A DNA stretch of 46,443 nt from Methylocystis sp. H62 (GTDB taxonomy: Bacteria > Pseudomonadota > Alphaproteobacteria > Rhizobiales > Beijerinckiaceae), in contig NZ_JADNQZ010000037.1 of assembly GCF_015709515.1 (NCBI RefSeq), positions 1 through 46,443 on the forward strand, written 5' to 3'. The notes beneath the pieces are model-generated. The model had not been told where the DNA came from, did not search any database, and saw only the letters and a program-made list of their open reading frames with translations. Below are positions 26,122-34,622 of the stretch, piece after piece. Each line of letters begins with the position of its first letter. The stretch's first letter is position 1. The position numbers were made by a program, and so were the translations under genes.

Positions 26122-26270
26122 AAACTGACGCATTATCGCAAACTCCTTCGACGCCGCATTCAATGCGTCAACGATGCGGATTTGCCGTGGCGTCATCTGT
26201 CCCCTTGGCTTTACGCAAAGCGCTGCTGCGGTTAACGGCGAAATGCGACGACCCCTCGTCGGATCAATCG
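26113..26270 (-). pseudogene. ISL3-family transposase fragment
   Basis: DPTRGRRISPLTAAALCVKPRGQMT followed by RQIRIVDALNAASKEFAIMRQ is the ISL3 C-terminal region, diverged from the copy at 1-1458. It starts and ends abruptly next to the MFS stop codon. No terminal repeat found. Confidence 0.65.
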
Positions 26271-26445
26271 CGGCCGCCTTCGAACATGGGTGAAAGTCAG
26301 TTACCGACAATGTTAACGACGATGATTTGACTACCGCCTCTGTGACTCAGACCCATAAGTGCAGCGTGACGACATGGCTTGCAAAATCATAAAGCCGAAG
26401 CCGGCCACCGATTTCGCGAGCGGATCTGCCGAAGAACCCCTTTGA

Positions 26446-26718
26446 TCAGTGATCCCGTAAGATCTCCCGGAGTATTTCCTCGACCGAGTGCGGCGAAATT
26501 CCGAGATCTTCAAATCTTGGCATCTCTGGCGAGGACACGTTATCGACTTGCATCAGCTCTACTTGATTGCGAGTGACGGGCGGGCTCGGGAGCATTTCCG
26601 CGACCCAAGCCAGCGTGCGCCAGACGCCGAACGGGACCGGAACCAAAATAGGCTTGAGGTTAGCTTCATGGGCAACGACTCTGAGCAATGCCTCGTAAGA
26701 GTAGACGCGAGGACCGCC
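26446..26718 (-). pseudogene. 3' end of an NDUFA9-like NAD(P)-dependent epimerase gene, cut by the transposon
   Basis: Reading leftward from the transposon edge: GGPRVYSYEALLRVVAHEA, then PILVPVPFGVWRTLAWVAEMLPSPPVTRNQVELMQVDNV...FEDLGISPHSVEEILREIL. This is the C-terminus of the complex I NDUFA9-like short-chain epimerase of alphaproteobacteria. The 5' part is absent: it should lie beyond the transposon at 30362 but is not there. Truncated and non-functional. Confidence 0.75.
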
Positions 26719-26745
26719 TGTCGGGAGCCATTTTGGCTTGAGAAT
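26719..26745. repeat. Left terminal inverted repeat of Tni transposon
   Basis: TGTCGGGAGCC-ATTTTGGC-TTGAGAAT, matching the complement of 30335-30361 with one difference (T versus C). A further motif, atggcttgcaaaa, occurs inside at 26816-26828 and outside at 26371-26383 and may be a transposase-binding subrepeat. Confidence 0.75.
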
Positions 26746-26884
26746 GCGCCTTCAGAAAAATCAATGATTTAATCGAAGCCATCATAGTACGGAATATCCA
26801 TTTAATTTGACAATATGGCTTGCAAAAGCCGCTTAATTTGAGATTTTGAAGCCGCAACCTTTTTTGTAAATCCGGCAGGCGGCA

Positions 26885-28458
26885 ATGGGCGGCGAAGACG
26901 ACTTTCCCGAGGATGACGCGGCTTCTCGGCGCAGAGAAGAAGGCTGCCGGCGCGAAGAGGCAATTCGTGGCCTATTAAAGCGGCACGATGACAAGAGGCT
27001 CTCGATCGGCGCCGTCGATGAAATCGCGCAGGAATTGGGCGTCAGCCGATCAACGATGTATCGTTTGATCACGGCCTATCGAGCCAAGGGCACGGTGTCG
27101 TCGGTCGAACCGCGCGCGCTGGGGCGACGAAAAGATACGCTCGTGTTGGACGCCAAGCGGGAAAAGCTCATCGCTGCGACGATCCACGAGATTTATCTGA
27201 AGCCCGAGCGCCCGACCATGACGTATCTGATTGAGCAAGTGCGGGCACGATGCGCGCAAAAAGGCTTGCCGCTTCCAGATCGCCGTTCGATCAAGGCGCG
27301 CGTTGATCGAATTGATCGACGAACTGTTGCTCTAAAGCGCAAGGATCTAAAGGGCGTCAAAGCCACAAAAGCCGTGCCGGGTCAGTATGTGGCGTCGCGA
27401 CCGCTTGAAGTCGTGCAGATCGATCACACAGAAGTCGATGTTTTCCTGGTCGACGAAACGACAAGGGAAACAATAAAAAAGCGACCTTGGTTGACGCTCG
27501 CCATCGACGTGTTCACGCGCATGGTCGTTGGATTTCATTTGTCGATGGACAAGCCGTCGCGCGTCTCACTCGGCCTCTGCATGTTGAACGCGGTTTACGA
27601 CAAGAGCGCGTGGTTGAAGGAACGCAAGATCGACGCGTCGTGGCCGGCCGCCGGATTGCCTGAGTCCGTGCACGCGGACAATGGCGCTGATTTTCGTAGC
27701 CGTGCTTTTGCATGGGCGTGCCGCGAAGAGGGAGTCAAGCTCATCTTTCGACCCCCAGGCGCTCCTCATTATGGCGGGCACATTGAACGCCTGATTGGCA
27801 CGATGATGGGGCGCGTGCATTTTTATCCAGGATCGACTTTCGCCAATCTAATTGCGCGCCAGGGCAACAATCCCGGGCGCTTCGCGGCGATGACATTCCG
27901 CGAATTCGAATGCGCGTTGGGATGGGAGATCGCCGGCCGCTACAACGAGGAAATTCACAGCGCCCTGCTCCGCCCCCCATCGCTGTATGGCGCGAATATG
28001 AGGCTTCGCTGGCGTTGCGCATGCCCAAAGACCGAATGGCGTTTTGGGTTTCGTTCCTGCCCGACGCACATCGTACGCTCAGGCCGGACGGGATCTGGCT
28101 CCATGATATTCCCTATTGGTCGAATGCGCTCTCTGGCCAGGTTGGACGCGCGAAAGGCGAGCTTCTCGTCAAATTCGATCCACGAGATGTTTCACGAATA
28201 TTCGTTCAACATCCCGACGGTCGCTTTTTAGAAGCCCGCGCGCGGCCTCTTAACTTCCCTGCCATCGGCCTGCGGGAGTGGAAGCAAGGCAGGAAAGCGC
28301 TGGGTGGAAAAGGCCGCAGGGAGCGGAACGACGAGCAGATCACCAAGACCGCGCTGACGCAGCGCAAACTGATCGACGAAGCGATCGCCAAGACCGCAGC
28401 CGCACGACGGGCGCCGATCAAAACAAAAAATGGGATGAGGCGGATTTCGGCTCGATGA
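26885..28458 (+). pseudogene. tniA: TniA transposase (Mu/TnsB-type DDE), one frameshift
   Basis: Transposase of the TniA/TnsB type with an N-terminal HTH (IGAVDEIAQELGVSRSTMYRLITAYRAKG), an rve integrase core with D,D,E in VVQIDHTEVDV, VHADNGADFRS and GGHIERLIGTMMG, and a Mu-transposase C-terminal barrel. The frame breaks at the C6 run 27973-27978: one more C would join ALLRPP to IAVWREYEASLALRMPKDRMAFWVSFLPD, which continues in another frame to the stop at 28458. Either a real frameshift or a homopolymer error. Confidence 0.85.
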
Positions 28459-28509
28459 GCGGCATCGACTCGCGCATACCAACTGTGTTGGAACTCGTGG
28501 AGCGGCAGC

Positions 28510-29391
28510 GTGACCGGAACACCCGACCATCTGACGGATGACGCCGGCGCCGTTTTGGCCGAGAGCATCGACGAGCGCATCTATTTTGTCCGCTCGAAGC
28601 GGTGGATCGCCTATCCCAAAGCGCTTGAGATACTGGGACATCTGAACGCCCTGCTCAAGCATCCGCGGACAACGCGGATGCCGTCTCTGGCTGTTTATGG
28701 CGACAGCGGCATGGGCAAATCCATGCTGGTGGAAAAGTTCAAAGACGACTACACGCTGAGCGCCCGCGAAAAGCCACACGGACCGAAGGCAAAATTGTTG
28801 ATTGTCGAACTGGCGGGACGGCCGAATGAGCGCCGTCTCTTCGCGTAAATTCTCGCGGTGTTGGGCGCGCCCCAAAACCCACGCGCCACGATCGTCGAAC
28901 TCGAAAGGACCCCAGTCCGCCTGCTGGACGACCTCGGCGTCCAAGTGTTGGTTTTAGACGAGATCCATAAACTGCTCGCGGCGTCATGGCGCGAACAGCG
29001 CGTCGTCTTCAACACACTGCGCTATTTGAGCAACGAACTGAAACTGTCTTTGGTTTGCTTTGGGATTATGGAAGCGCGCCAGGCGATCAATGGCGATGTG
29101 CAATTGGCGCGCCGCTTTGACTCCATCTCATTGCCGCGATGGATAGCGGACAAAGAGTTCGAGCAACTCGTCCTTGCCATCGTGCGTAACCTGCCCTTGA
29201 AGGAACCGAGCGTTCTGACGGTGAAAGGCTTGCGACGCATTCTGTTGGTCAGCGGTGGAGTCAGCGCACGGATTTTCCGCATGCTCAATGACGTGGCGAT
29301 CGAAGCCATTGAAACTGGCGCCGAACGGATCACCGACGAAGCGCTGGAGCGCTACAAGCCCGTGGGGGAAGACGAGGCGACTTTCCAATGA
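28510..29391 (+). pseudogene. tniB: TniB AAA+ ATPase, one nonsense codon
   Basis: The target-selection ATPase (TnsC relative). Walker A YGDSGMGKSMLVEKF and Walker B VLVLDEIHKLLA are intact. The frame from the GTG at 28510 is interrupted by TAA at 28846-28848 (RRLFA-stop-ILAVLGAP). The family has Gln here, so one C-to-T change (CAA to TAA) explains it. The frame then stays open to 29391. The stop separates Walker A from Walker B, so no active ATPase can be made without readthrough. Confidence 0.85.
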
Positions 29392-30272
29392 TCGACGACG
29401 ATGACGCCCAGAGGCCCCTGCCGGTGGTGCTGAAGCCGGTCGACGACGAACTGCTCTCGTCGTGGTTGGAAAGGCACGCAGCATACTATGGTGTGTCGGG
29501 ACCGTTTTTCGCCAAATGGCTGATGCTCGGCACGCGCAACCTCTCGCTCCTCGATCATCGGCTAGGGTTGACGCAGGTCGCGCGCTTATCTGAAAAGCTC
29601 CGATGCGATCCGATCGCGCTCATCGCGATGACGTTCATTGATACTCCGGCACGATCCGCTGAATTGATCTGCCGCAACAGAGCGCCACAAATTTGTCGGT
29701 CCTGCGCGGAGCGGCACGCGCGCGAGGGCGCATCAGGCGCGGTTCCGAAGCATTGGCGAAAAGTCTGGCGCATCACCTGCCCCGCTTGCGGCGCGCCTTT
29801 GTCAGACACGAATGAGCGTCCCGACGCCGGTGAAACATTGCGCGACACCAGCCCGTTCGCGCGCGTTTGGAAAGAAGCTGTCGCCGGCGAAGCGATCATT
29901 GAGCGCTTCCTGCAAGGCGACGTTTCGTTCGACTATTCGCCGATCGCGCTCATGCGCGCGCTGCTCGTGCATACGTGGCGGCCATGCGGCGCGAATGGCC
30001 GTGAGCCTGCGGCCGGATGGGCGCTTGGCGCGATCTTTCCCGAATTCGACAATCTCGCGCGGCCAATCAAGCGCAGGATCAATCATGCGGCTGTTGCAGC
30101 TCTTCCAATCTCGCTCCGGCCGGCGCTCTTGGCGGGCGTTGCGCGAACCATCGCCAGTCCCGCAATCCTCGACGCTGTTCGAGATGAGACGAGCCTGCGA
30201 GGTCGAAGAGCATTCGAGCGCCTATGCGAGACAGCTCGTCTCGAAGCTCAAACCACAAAAGAAAGCCATTAA
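29388..30272 (+). CDS. tniQ: TniQ family protein
   Basis: A 294-residue targeting factor of Tn7/Tn5053-like transposons. The N-terminal TniQ domain (PVDDELLSSWLERHAAYYGVS...FFAKWL) and the zinc-binding motif (ICRSCAERH...RITCPACGAPL) are clear. The ATG overlaps the tniB stop as ATGA, so it is translationally coupled. It looks intact. The stop codon lies in the 5' arm of the hairpin at 30262-30316. Confidence 0.88.
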   Translation: MIDDDDAQRPLPVVLKPVDDELLSSWLERHAAYYGVSGPFFAKWLMLGTRNLSLLDHRLGLTQVARLSEKLRCDPIALIAMTFIDTPARSAELICRNRAPQICRSCAERHAREGASGAVPKHWRKVWRITCPACGAPLSDTNERPDAGETLRDTSPFARVWKEAVAGEAIIERFLQGDVSFDYSPIALMRALLVHTWRPCGANGREPAAGWALGAIFPEFDNLARPIKRRINHAAVAALPISLRPALLAGVARTIASPAILDAVRDETSLRGRRAFERLCETARLEAQTTKESH

Positions 30273-30316
30273 GCGTGAGAATATTGAAGGTCGATATTTT
30301 CACGTTTAATGGCTTT
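30262..30316. terminator. Long hairpin ending the tni operon
   Basis: 23-base arms (30262-30284 and 30294-30316) pair with two mismatches around a 9-nt loop, followed by TT and AT-rich sequence. It probably terminates tniABQ. Its inner core gtgagaatat...atattttcac plus loop resembles, in reverse complement, the palindrome at 6075-6111. Confidence 0.65.
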
Positions 30317-30334
30317 TTCCATTCGGAATCGGGT

Positions 30335-30361
30335 ATTCTCAAGCCAAGATGGCTCCCGACA
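30335..30361. repeat. Right terminal inverted repeat of Tni transposon
   Basis: Complement of the left repeat with one mismatch, ending ...ggctcccgaca at 30361. Confidence 0.75.
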
Positions 30362-30450
30362 GTCTCAGTTTGAATTTTCGTGGGATTGACGCGCGCTCGT
30401 GTCGACACAATTCACGTGTAATGCTTAGCGCAAAGCAGGAGATCGGCAAT

Positions 30451-30702
30451 ATGATGTCGATGACACGAGCGGAACTTGACGACGCTATTGCATCGCTGGT
30501 CGAGCAAAAAACCCGTAGGCTCCCGTTGACCCACAAAGACATGTCAGAGTGGTTGTTCGGTAGCAATTGCCATGCAGCGAGCGTGAATGCCGCTTGCCTT
30601 CGTTTGATCGAGCAGAAGCGGATTGATCGCGATGGCCTTGGGGTTTCCGGCGACCCTTTCACGTATCGGCCCTATCGGGAGCCGATTGACCGCAGGATTT
30701 GA
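30451..30702 (+). CDS. Hypothetical protein, possibly winged-helix
   Basis: An 83-residue frame beginning MMSMTRAELDDAIASLVEQKTRRLPLTHKDMSEWLFGS. It is helical with alternating charge, and LRLIEQKRIDRDGLGVSGDPFTYRPY resembles a recognition helix plus wing, but I do not recognise a family. aggag lies about 9 bases before the ATG at 30451. It sits just outside the right transposon end. Confidence 0.5.
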   Translation: MMSMTRAELDDAIASLVEQKTRRLPLTHKDMSEWLFGSNCHAASVNAACLRLIEQKRIDRDGLGVSGDPFTYRPYREPIDRRI

Positions 30703-30703
30703 A

Positions 30704-30920
30704 ATGCCAATCGGACCTAAAGGCGAAAAACGCCTCGCCGACGCTATAGCCCGCGCCGTGAAAGTCATGCGGATCGCCACTGGCGATGAGCCGGAGGATT
30801 ACGGCAACGCCCCCGCGAAGAACCAGCCGCCGCCGAGCTAGGCCGCAAGGGCGGTAAGAAGCGCGCCGAGGTATGACGCCAGAGCGGCGTGCCGAGATCG
30901 CGAAGAAGGCAGCTAAGTGA
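30704..30920 (+). pseudogene. Relic of a small basic RNA/DNA-binding-like protein
   Basis: MPIGPKGEKRLADAIARAVKVMRIATGDEPED matches the start of a short conserved Rhizobiales protein (MPKGPxGxKRPADVIGxAVxVxRIATGE). Its usual end is found in other frames: AAELGRKGGKKRAE near 30828-30871 and MTPERRAEIAKKAAK ending at 30920. Two frame changes separate the parts. The family's function is unknown; the basic tail suggests nucleic-acid binding. Confidence 0.65.
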
Positions 30921-31287
30921 CGATGAACCGCTAGGGCTAAGTGAAACCGGGCCTTGGACGATCTGTACAGCTTGTTGCCGCACTATTGCTCTCCCGAGGT
31001 GATTTTCTATTATCTTGAACGGCGCCGTATTGCTTAGGGTATGCATATGGCAATGATGAAGTGTTAGAACTAAATCCTGAAACGTTTGATCAGATTCGAG
31101 CCTGACAACATGGACCAACGCTAGCACATTGGTCGAATAGTATATGAGTGTTGTGTGCTCTGCCTTCATTATTGGCAAATATCTTTGCAATAGATTCAAC
31201 AACTTGGTAGTGCGTCAGTTTGAACTTCAGCTCGCAAGTCAAGCGTGAGAGCTGGATCTAATCGGCGCCGACGAATGGAGCAACCGG
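30921..31287. other. AT-richer intergenic stretch, nothing recognised
   Basis: No gene or RNA is recognisable. The base composition is clearly lower in GC than in neighbouring genes. The GST promoter should lie at its right end. Confidence 0.4.
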
Positions 31288-31929
31288 ATGGTCGACCTGA
31301 TCCTCACCACCTTCGATTGGGTTCCCGAGACGCCGCGCGGTTTTGTGCGTGACATACGAGTGCGTTGGGCACTGGAAGAAGCCGGGTTGTCCTATCGCGT
31401 CGAGAGCACATCATTTCGCGATCGGCAACCTCTGCACTTCTCGCGCCAGCCTTTCGGTCAAGTGCCATGGCTGACAGATGGAGACATTGTGATCTTCGAG
31501 AGCGGCGCGATCCTGCTCCATCTGGGCGAACTGAGCGACAAGCTGATGCCTGTCGAGCGGCGCGGTCGCAGCGAAGTCAAGGAATGGCTGTTTGCCGCAC
31601 TCGCATCGGTCGAGGCGGCAAGCCAACCTTGGTCTTTCTTCAAGTTCTCCGGTGATGCCGGAGAAACGCCGATGTGGAATTTTTTTGACGATTTCCTAAA
31701 CAAGAGCCGACTCAGGCACATGGAACCGGTAGTGGCACAACGTAAATGGTTGGCAGGGACCTTTTCGGTCGCCGACATCCTCATGGCGGATGTGCTGCGC
31801 CTTGTTGATCGATTTGACGGGCTGGCGGAATTTCCCGCTTGTCGAGCCTATGTCGCGCGTGCCACGGCTCGCCCATCCTTTGTGAAGGCGCACGCAGATC
31901 AGATGGTCCATTTTGCTGCGGCAGACTGA
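31288..31929 (+). CDS. Glutathione S-transferase family protein
   Basis: A 213-residue soluble GST. The thioredoxin-fold half (RDIRVRWALEEAGLSYRVESTSF...PFGQVPWLTDGDIVIFESGAILLHLGE) contains the cis-Pro (VPWL) and the glutathione-binding ESGA motif. The helical half has AGTFSVADILMADVLRLVDRFDGL. ggag lies about 11 bases before the ATG. Not closely related to the GST at 2865. Substrate unknown; no obvious partner nearby. Confidence 0.88.
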   Translation: MVDLILTTFDWVPETPRGFVRDIRVRWALEEAGLSYRVESTSFRDRQPLHFSRQPFGQVPWLTDGDIVIFESGAILLHLGELSDKLMPVERRGRSEVKEWLFAALASVEAASQPWSFFKFSGDAGETPMWNFFDDFLNKSRLRHMEPVVAQRKWLAGTFSVADILMADVLRLVDRFDGLAEFPACRAYVARATARPSFVKAHADQMVHFAAAD

Positions 31930-32152
31930 GCAATATCGGGTGCCCAACGTTCCTGCCGTACAGCTCAAGACCGATGGTCACACATTTACCCGAAGTCCTT
32001 AATATCTGCGCGACTCCATCGCCAAACTACCAGCGACCTCCATCAGCGCCTCAGAGTACGATTATGGGAAATTTCTGCGATGACCCCTAAGGTGTAATGG
32101 ATTAAGCTTTATACGTCGCCGGTTTTGATCTCCTCTTTGCCGGCACCAGGAG

Positions 32153-32189
32153 CGCCCCGACCGTGGATGTAACGGCGGGGCGTTTTTTT
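32153..32189 (+). terminator. Strong intrinsic terminator with no obvious gene
   Basis: cgccccga-ccgt (32153-32164) pairs with acgg-cggggcg (32172-32182), followed by seven T. It lies 224 bases after the GST stop. It could end the GST transcript or an unannotated small RNA; I could not define such an RNA. Confidence 0.75.
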
Positions 32190-32668
32190 GCGATCAGCCC
32201 AGCTTTAATGCCAGCACGACAATTTTCTCGATTTTGGGCGGCTGCTAGAAACCTCCGGCGCCTTTGCCATGAGCGCTTTTGCGACTTCCCCGGCAAGATG
32301 AGCGTCTCTCCCGGCTTTCGTCATGGAAGATGTCAAAGATGCAAAAAAATGGTGGGCGACACTCGGATCGCTAGCCACGAAACGTGCCAGGCTCCGCCTC
32401 TACGAGCGGCAGCGCCGATTTCAAGAACGTCGCAACCTCGTGCTCCTTGCCGATCTTCGCTTCCAGCGTTGCCAAGATGCCAAACTTTACGAACTACGGC
32501 CTCCTCACCATCAGTTTGCACCTTTCGACGTAATTTGCACCACGGCATAATTCTTCGCTCGCCCGCGCTGTCGCCGATTGGCTGTTCACTTGCGCAGCCA
32601 CCGCAGAACGTCGGGTGCTCGAAGAGCCTCTCGACAAGCCCAAACGGATGACGGCCGGAGGCGTCGCC
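32190..32668. other. No supported gene
   Basis: Overlapping short frames on both strands, none with a recognisable family or ribosome site. A minus-strand start MTKAGRDAHLAGEVAKALMAKAPE at about 32321 looks coding-like for some 35 residues, then breaks. Probably eroded genes. Confidence 0.35.
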
Positions 32669-32995
32669 ATGAACGCGCCCGATTTGAATAACCAGACCAC
32701 GAACGAAGCCACCGGCGGCAACGAGGATTTGGCTCATCAGCCTGCCCGTGAGAGCTACGATGTCGCCGCCGCGCTAAATCTTGTGTCGGAAACAGCGGCG
32801 GCAATCAAAGCATTCGATGAACAGGCAGCTCGATCGCTAATGCGCGCTCATGAAGTCGCCGATGCGGTCAAAGAAGAATTGGCCCGCGCAGAGCTGCGCG
32901 CCGAACGCGTGAGACGACGCTGCGCTTGGCCGAGGCTCAAATCAAGCAAATGTTGGCCGCTACCGGGTCCAGGCGGCGAGGCCTGCCGAGCGTGA
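32669..32995 (+). pseudogene. Hypothetical helical protein, probably frameshifted near its end
   Basis: MNAPDLNNQTTNEATGG then ...SYDVAAALNLVSETAAAIKAFDEQAARSLMRAHEVADAVKEELARAELRAER: a long acidic/helical coiled-coil-like protein with ggagg 7 bases before the ATG at 32669. After about 32906 the frame reads Arg/Trp/Pro-rich nonsense. In another frame the coiled coil continues (TTLRLAEAQIKQMLAATGSRRRGLPSVTL, stop near 32999). I infer a frameshift. Similar coiled-coil proteins occur on rhizobial plasmids; function unknown. Confidence 0.5.
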
Positions 32996-33023
32996 CCTTG
33001 TGAGATCCAGTGCGTGCGGCCGT

Positions 33024-33236
33024 TTAGTAGCCATGACGGCGGATAGCACGGCGCTTCTGCCGACGGGCTTCCCTGCGCCAGACACCACCGGCAATCACAG
33101 CCTGAACGAAAAGGCCGTCGGCGTTCGAGATCACGGCGCTCGATGGGACCGTCACAGGGGCAGCATCAGCGATCGGCTCATAACCGAAAAGCAACGACAG
33201 GCTAATCGCAAATCCTACAACTTTATAGCGAGTCAT
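33024..33236 (-). CDS. Small secreted basic protein
   Basis: A 70-residue protein starting MTRYKVVGFAISLSLLFGYEPIADA, a good Sec signal peptide with a likely cleavage after ADA. The mature part is short and ends in an Arg-rich tail (WRREARRQKRRAIRRHGY). gagggagg lies shortly before the ATG at 33236. Short exported proteins with Arg/His-rich tails are common in Rhizobiales; function unknown. Confidence 0.6.
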   Translation of the reverse strand: MTRYKVVGFAISLSLLFGYEPIADAAPVTVPSSAVISNADGLFVQAVIAGGVWRREARRQKRRAIRRHGY

Positions 33237-33295
33237 AGACACCCTCCCTCGTTGATCCCGAGCGACGGCTGCTCAGTTAGCGTCCCAGCATCCCC

Positions 33296-33574
33296 TGGCA
33301 AGTGTTTGGCGCGCTGTTCACCAAACGCCGCAAGGAGGCCTATGAGGCGCTTCACCCGGAGACGAAGTATGAGGCCAGGCCGGGACGCGCCGGTAAATGT
33401 CGCCAAGTTGGCGACATTTGAGAATCTGCCGACCGCCTCAACTCCGACACGGCCGCGAAGATGGGCCAGTCAGAGCGCACCATACAACGCGACGCTGAGC
33501 GCCGCGAGAAAATCAGCGAGTAGGCGCTGTCGCCTTTGCGCGACGACGCTGTTGCGGCAATCTCGCCGTCCTAG
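33296..33574 (+). pseudogene. ParB-like protein fragment with in-frame stops
   Basis: WQVFGALFTKRRKEAYEALHPETKYE, GKCRQVGDI-stop-ESADRLNSDTAAKMGQSERTIQRDAERREKISE-stop. The pattern RKxxYExLHPETK...DTAAKTGxSERxIQRD belongs to ParB/Spo0J-like nuclease-domain proteins of plasmids and phages, with an HTH after the ALHPETK segment. Stops are at 33418 and 33521, with no start codon. The perfect palindrome at 33395-33419 lies within it. Confidence 0.65.
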
Positions 33575-33634
33575 CCGCGCCAGGGTGCGGTCCGCCGAGC
33601 GGTTATGCTCCCCGGGGCCTGAGGAAAAGGAGCC

Positions 33635-33871
33635 ATGACTTTAGACAAACTCAGACGAGAACTTGAAGCTTATAACCGCCGCGTTGCATATGCGAGCGAA
33701 TGCCACGCATGGAGCGATTTTGTCATCGACTGCCGCAACAAATACGGTGTCGTGCCTTGGCATAACAATGCCGCGGAAATTGAGCCTTCAGGGGATTTTG
33801 TCGATTATTGGCTTGGCGTCACGAACGGCAAAAATCACGAATATGACGCTGCGACTGGCGATCGAACTTAA
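33635..33871 (+). CDS. Small hypothetical protein
   Basis: A 78-residue soluble protein (MTLDKLRRELEAYNRRVAYASECHAWSDFVIDCRNKYGVVPWHNNAAEIEPSGDFVDYWLGV...). aaaggagcc directly precedes the ATG. The composition is aromatic-rich and acidic and looks like a real gene. No family recognised. It lies among plasmid-like relics. Confidence 0.55.
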   Translation: MTLDKLRRELEAYNRRVAYASECHAWSDFVIDCRNKYGVVPWHNNAAEIEPSGDFVDYWLGVTNGKNHEYDAATGDRT

Positions 33872-33909
33872 AACCCGAGCGCAGCAAAGAAGATGGAGGC
33901 GCATGCGCG

Positions 33910-34158
33910 GGAATAAAGCAGTACTCGTCCACGATCTCCGGTCGGCTGGCCTCGACGCCAACGCTTGGGTTTACGGCCGGAGGGCGGGCGCGTGTTGTCG
34001 CTGCCATTGCCACAGACAGTGGCGAGACACTTGTGATCGAAGCCTATGGCATACATGCGCTTACCGCGCTTTTGTGCCTCCCGAATGGCGCTCGCCTCAA
34101 GGTCTTCGGCGAACTAGCCGGGGGAAATTTCAGGGTCGGACGTGTCGAGCGGCGTTAA
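33910..34158 (+). other. Coding-like fragment without start
   Basis: The frame ending at the TAA 34156-34158 reads ...GFTAGGRARVVAAIATDSGETLVIEAYGIHALTALLCLPNGARLKVFGELAGGNFRVGRVERR with good codon pattern but no start codon upstream. Probably the end of a lost gene; family unknown. Confidence 0.3.
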
Positions 34159-34176
34159 CTCTTGGCGTTAACTCTT
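34151..34176. repeat. Tandem duplication, 2 x 13 bp
   Basis: ggcgttaactctt occurs at 34151-34163 and 34164-34176 without mismatch, over the stop codon of the preceding coding-like fragment. Confidence 0.6.
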
Positions 34177-34364
34177 GCTCGCGCCTGAGCCATCGGCACC
34201 CACTCAAAACGGCGGCCGCCGACGGCGACGAGCCAGCCGTGGGCAAGCGTCGACGTCGCGGGGCGCGGGCTGCGCCAACAGTCACGCTTGGCAATCGATG
34301 GTGCGACTCCATATTTTTACTGGGGCATATCGCGTTGCGCACAAATGCGCACACAGGAGCGCAT

Positions 34365-34622
34365 ATGCTGAATCACTCCGAATTTCTCCGGTCTTCCTGG
34401 AAGCGCAGCGTGACGTCGATGCCGCAGGGAACCGAGCGCGAACCATGTATTGAACCACATGAGACGCTCACAGCACTGCTTCGCTCAGGAATGACGTCCG
34501 AAGCGACTACGCTGGTGTTGCTTGTCGAACTGGATCGGATCGGGCGAATTGTGCGCGAGATTGAGCGAGAACTTTCGCTGTGGGACGCTTCGGAGGCTCG
34601 TGGAGATTCCCGCGCCAATTGA
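34365..34622 (+). CDS. Small hypothetical protein
   Basis: An 85-residue frame (MLNHSEFLRSSWKRSVTSMPQGTEREPCIEPHETLTALLRSGMTSEATTLVLLVELDRIGRIVREIERELSLWD...). The middle is a plausible amphipathic helix pair. caggag lies about 6 bases before the ATG. No family recognised. Confidence 0.45.
   Translation: MLNHSEFLRSSWKRSVTSMPQGTEREPCIEPHETLTALLRSGMTSEATTLVLLVELDRIGRIVREIERELSLWDASEARGDSRAN

Larger units (their letters stand above)
26719..30361 (+). mobile_element. TniABQ transposon (Tn5053/Tn7-related), 3.6 kb
   Basis: Bounded by 27-bp inverted repeats with one mismatch, starting TGTCGGGAGCCAT: 26719-26745 and the complement at 30335-30361. The 5'-TGT...ACA-3' ends are typical for DDE transposons of this kind. 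Inside are tniA, tniB and tniQ and no resolvase or cargo. The five bases outside each end (ccgcc and gtctc) do not match, so no target duplication is visible. tniA and tniB carry inactivating lesions as written. Confidence 0.8.

Noticed and set aside
27910-28458. A separate gene after tniA
   Set aside because: Its sequence is the missing C-terminal part of TniA in another frame; the break is at a C6 run.
28858-29391. A separate ATPase-like gene between tniB and tniQ
   Set aside because: It is the same frame as the first part of tniB after a TAA that replaces a Gln codon.
32163-32651. A 162-residue Arg/Cys/Pro-rich frame
   Set aside because: It starts inside a terminator hairpin, has no ribosome site and no regular codon pattern.
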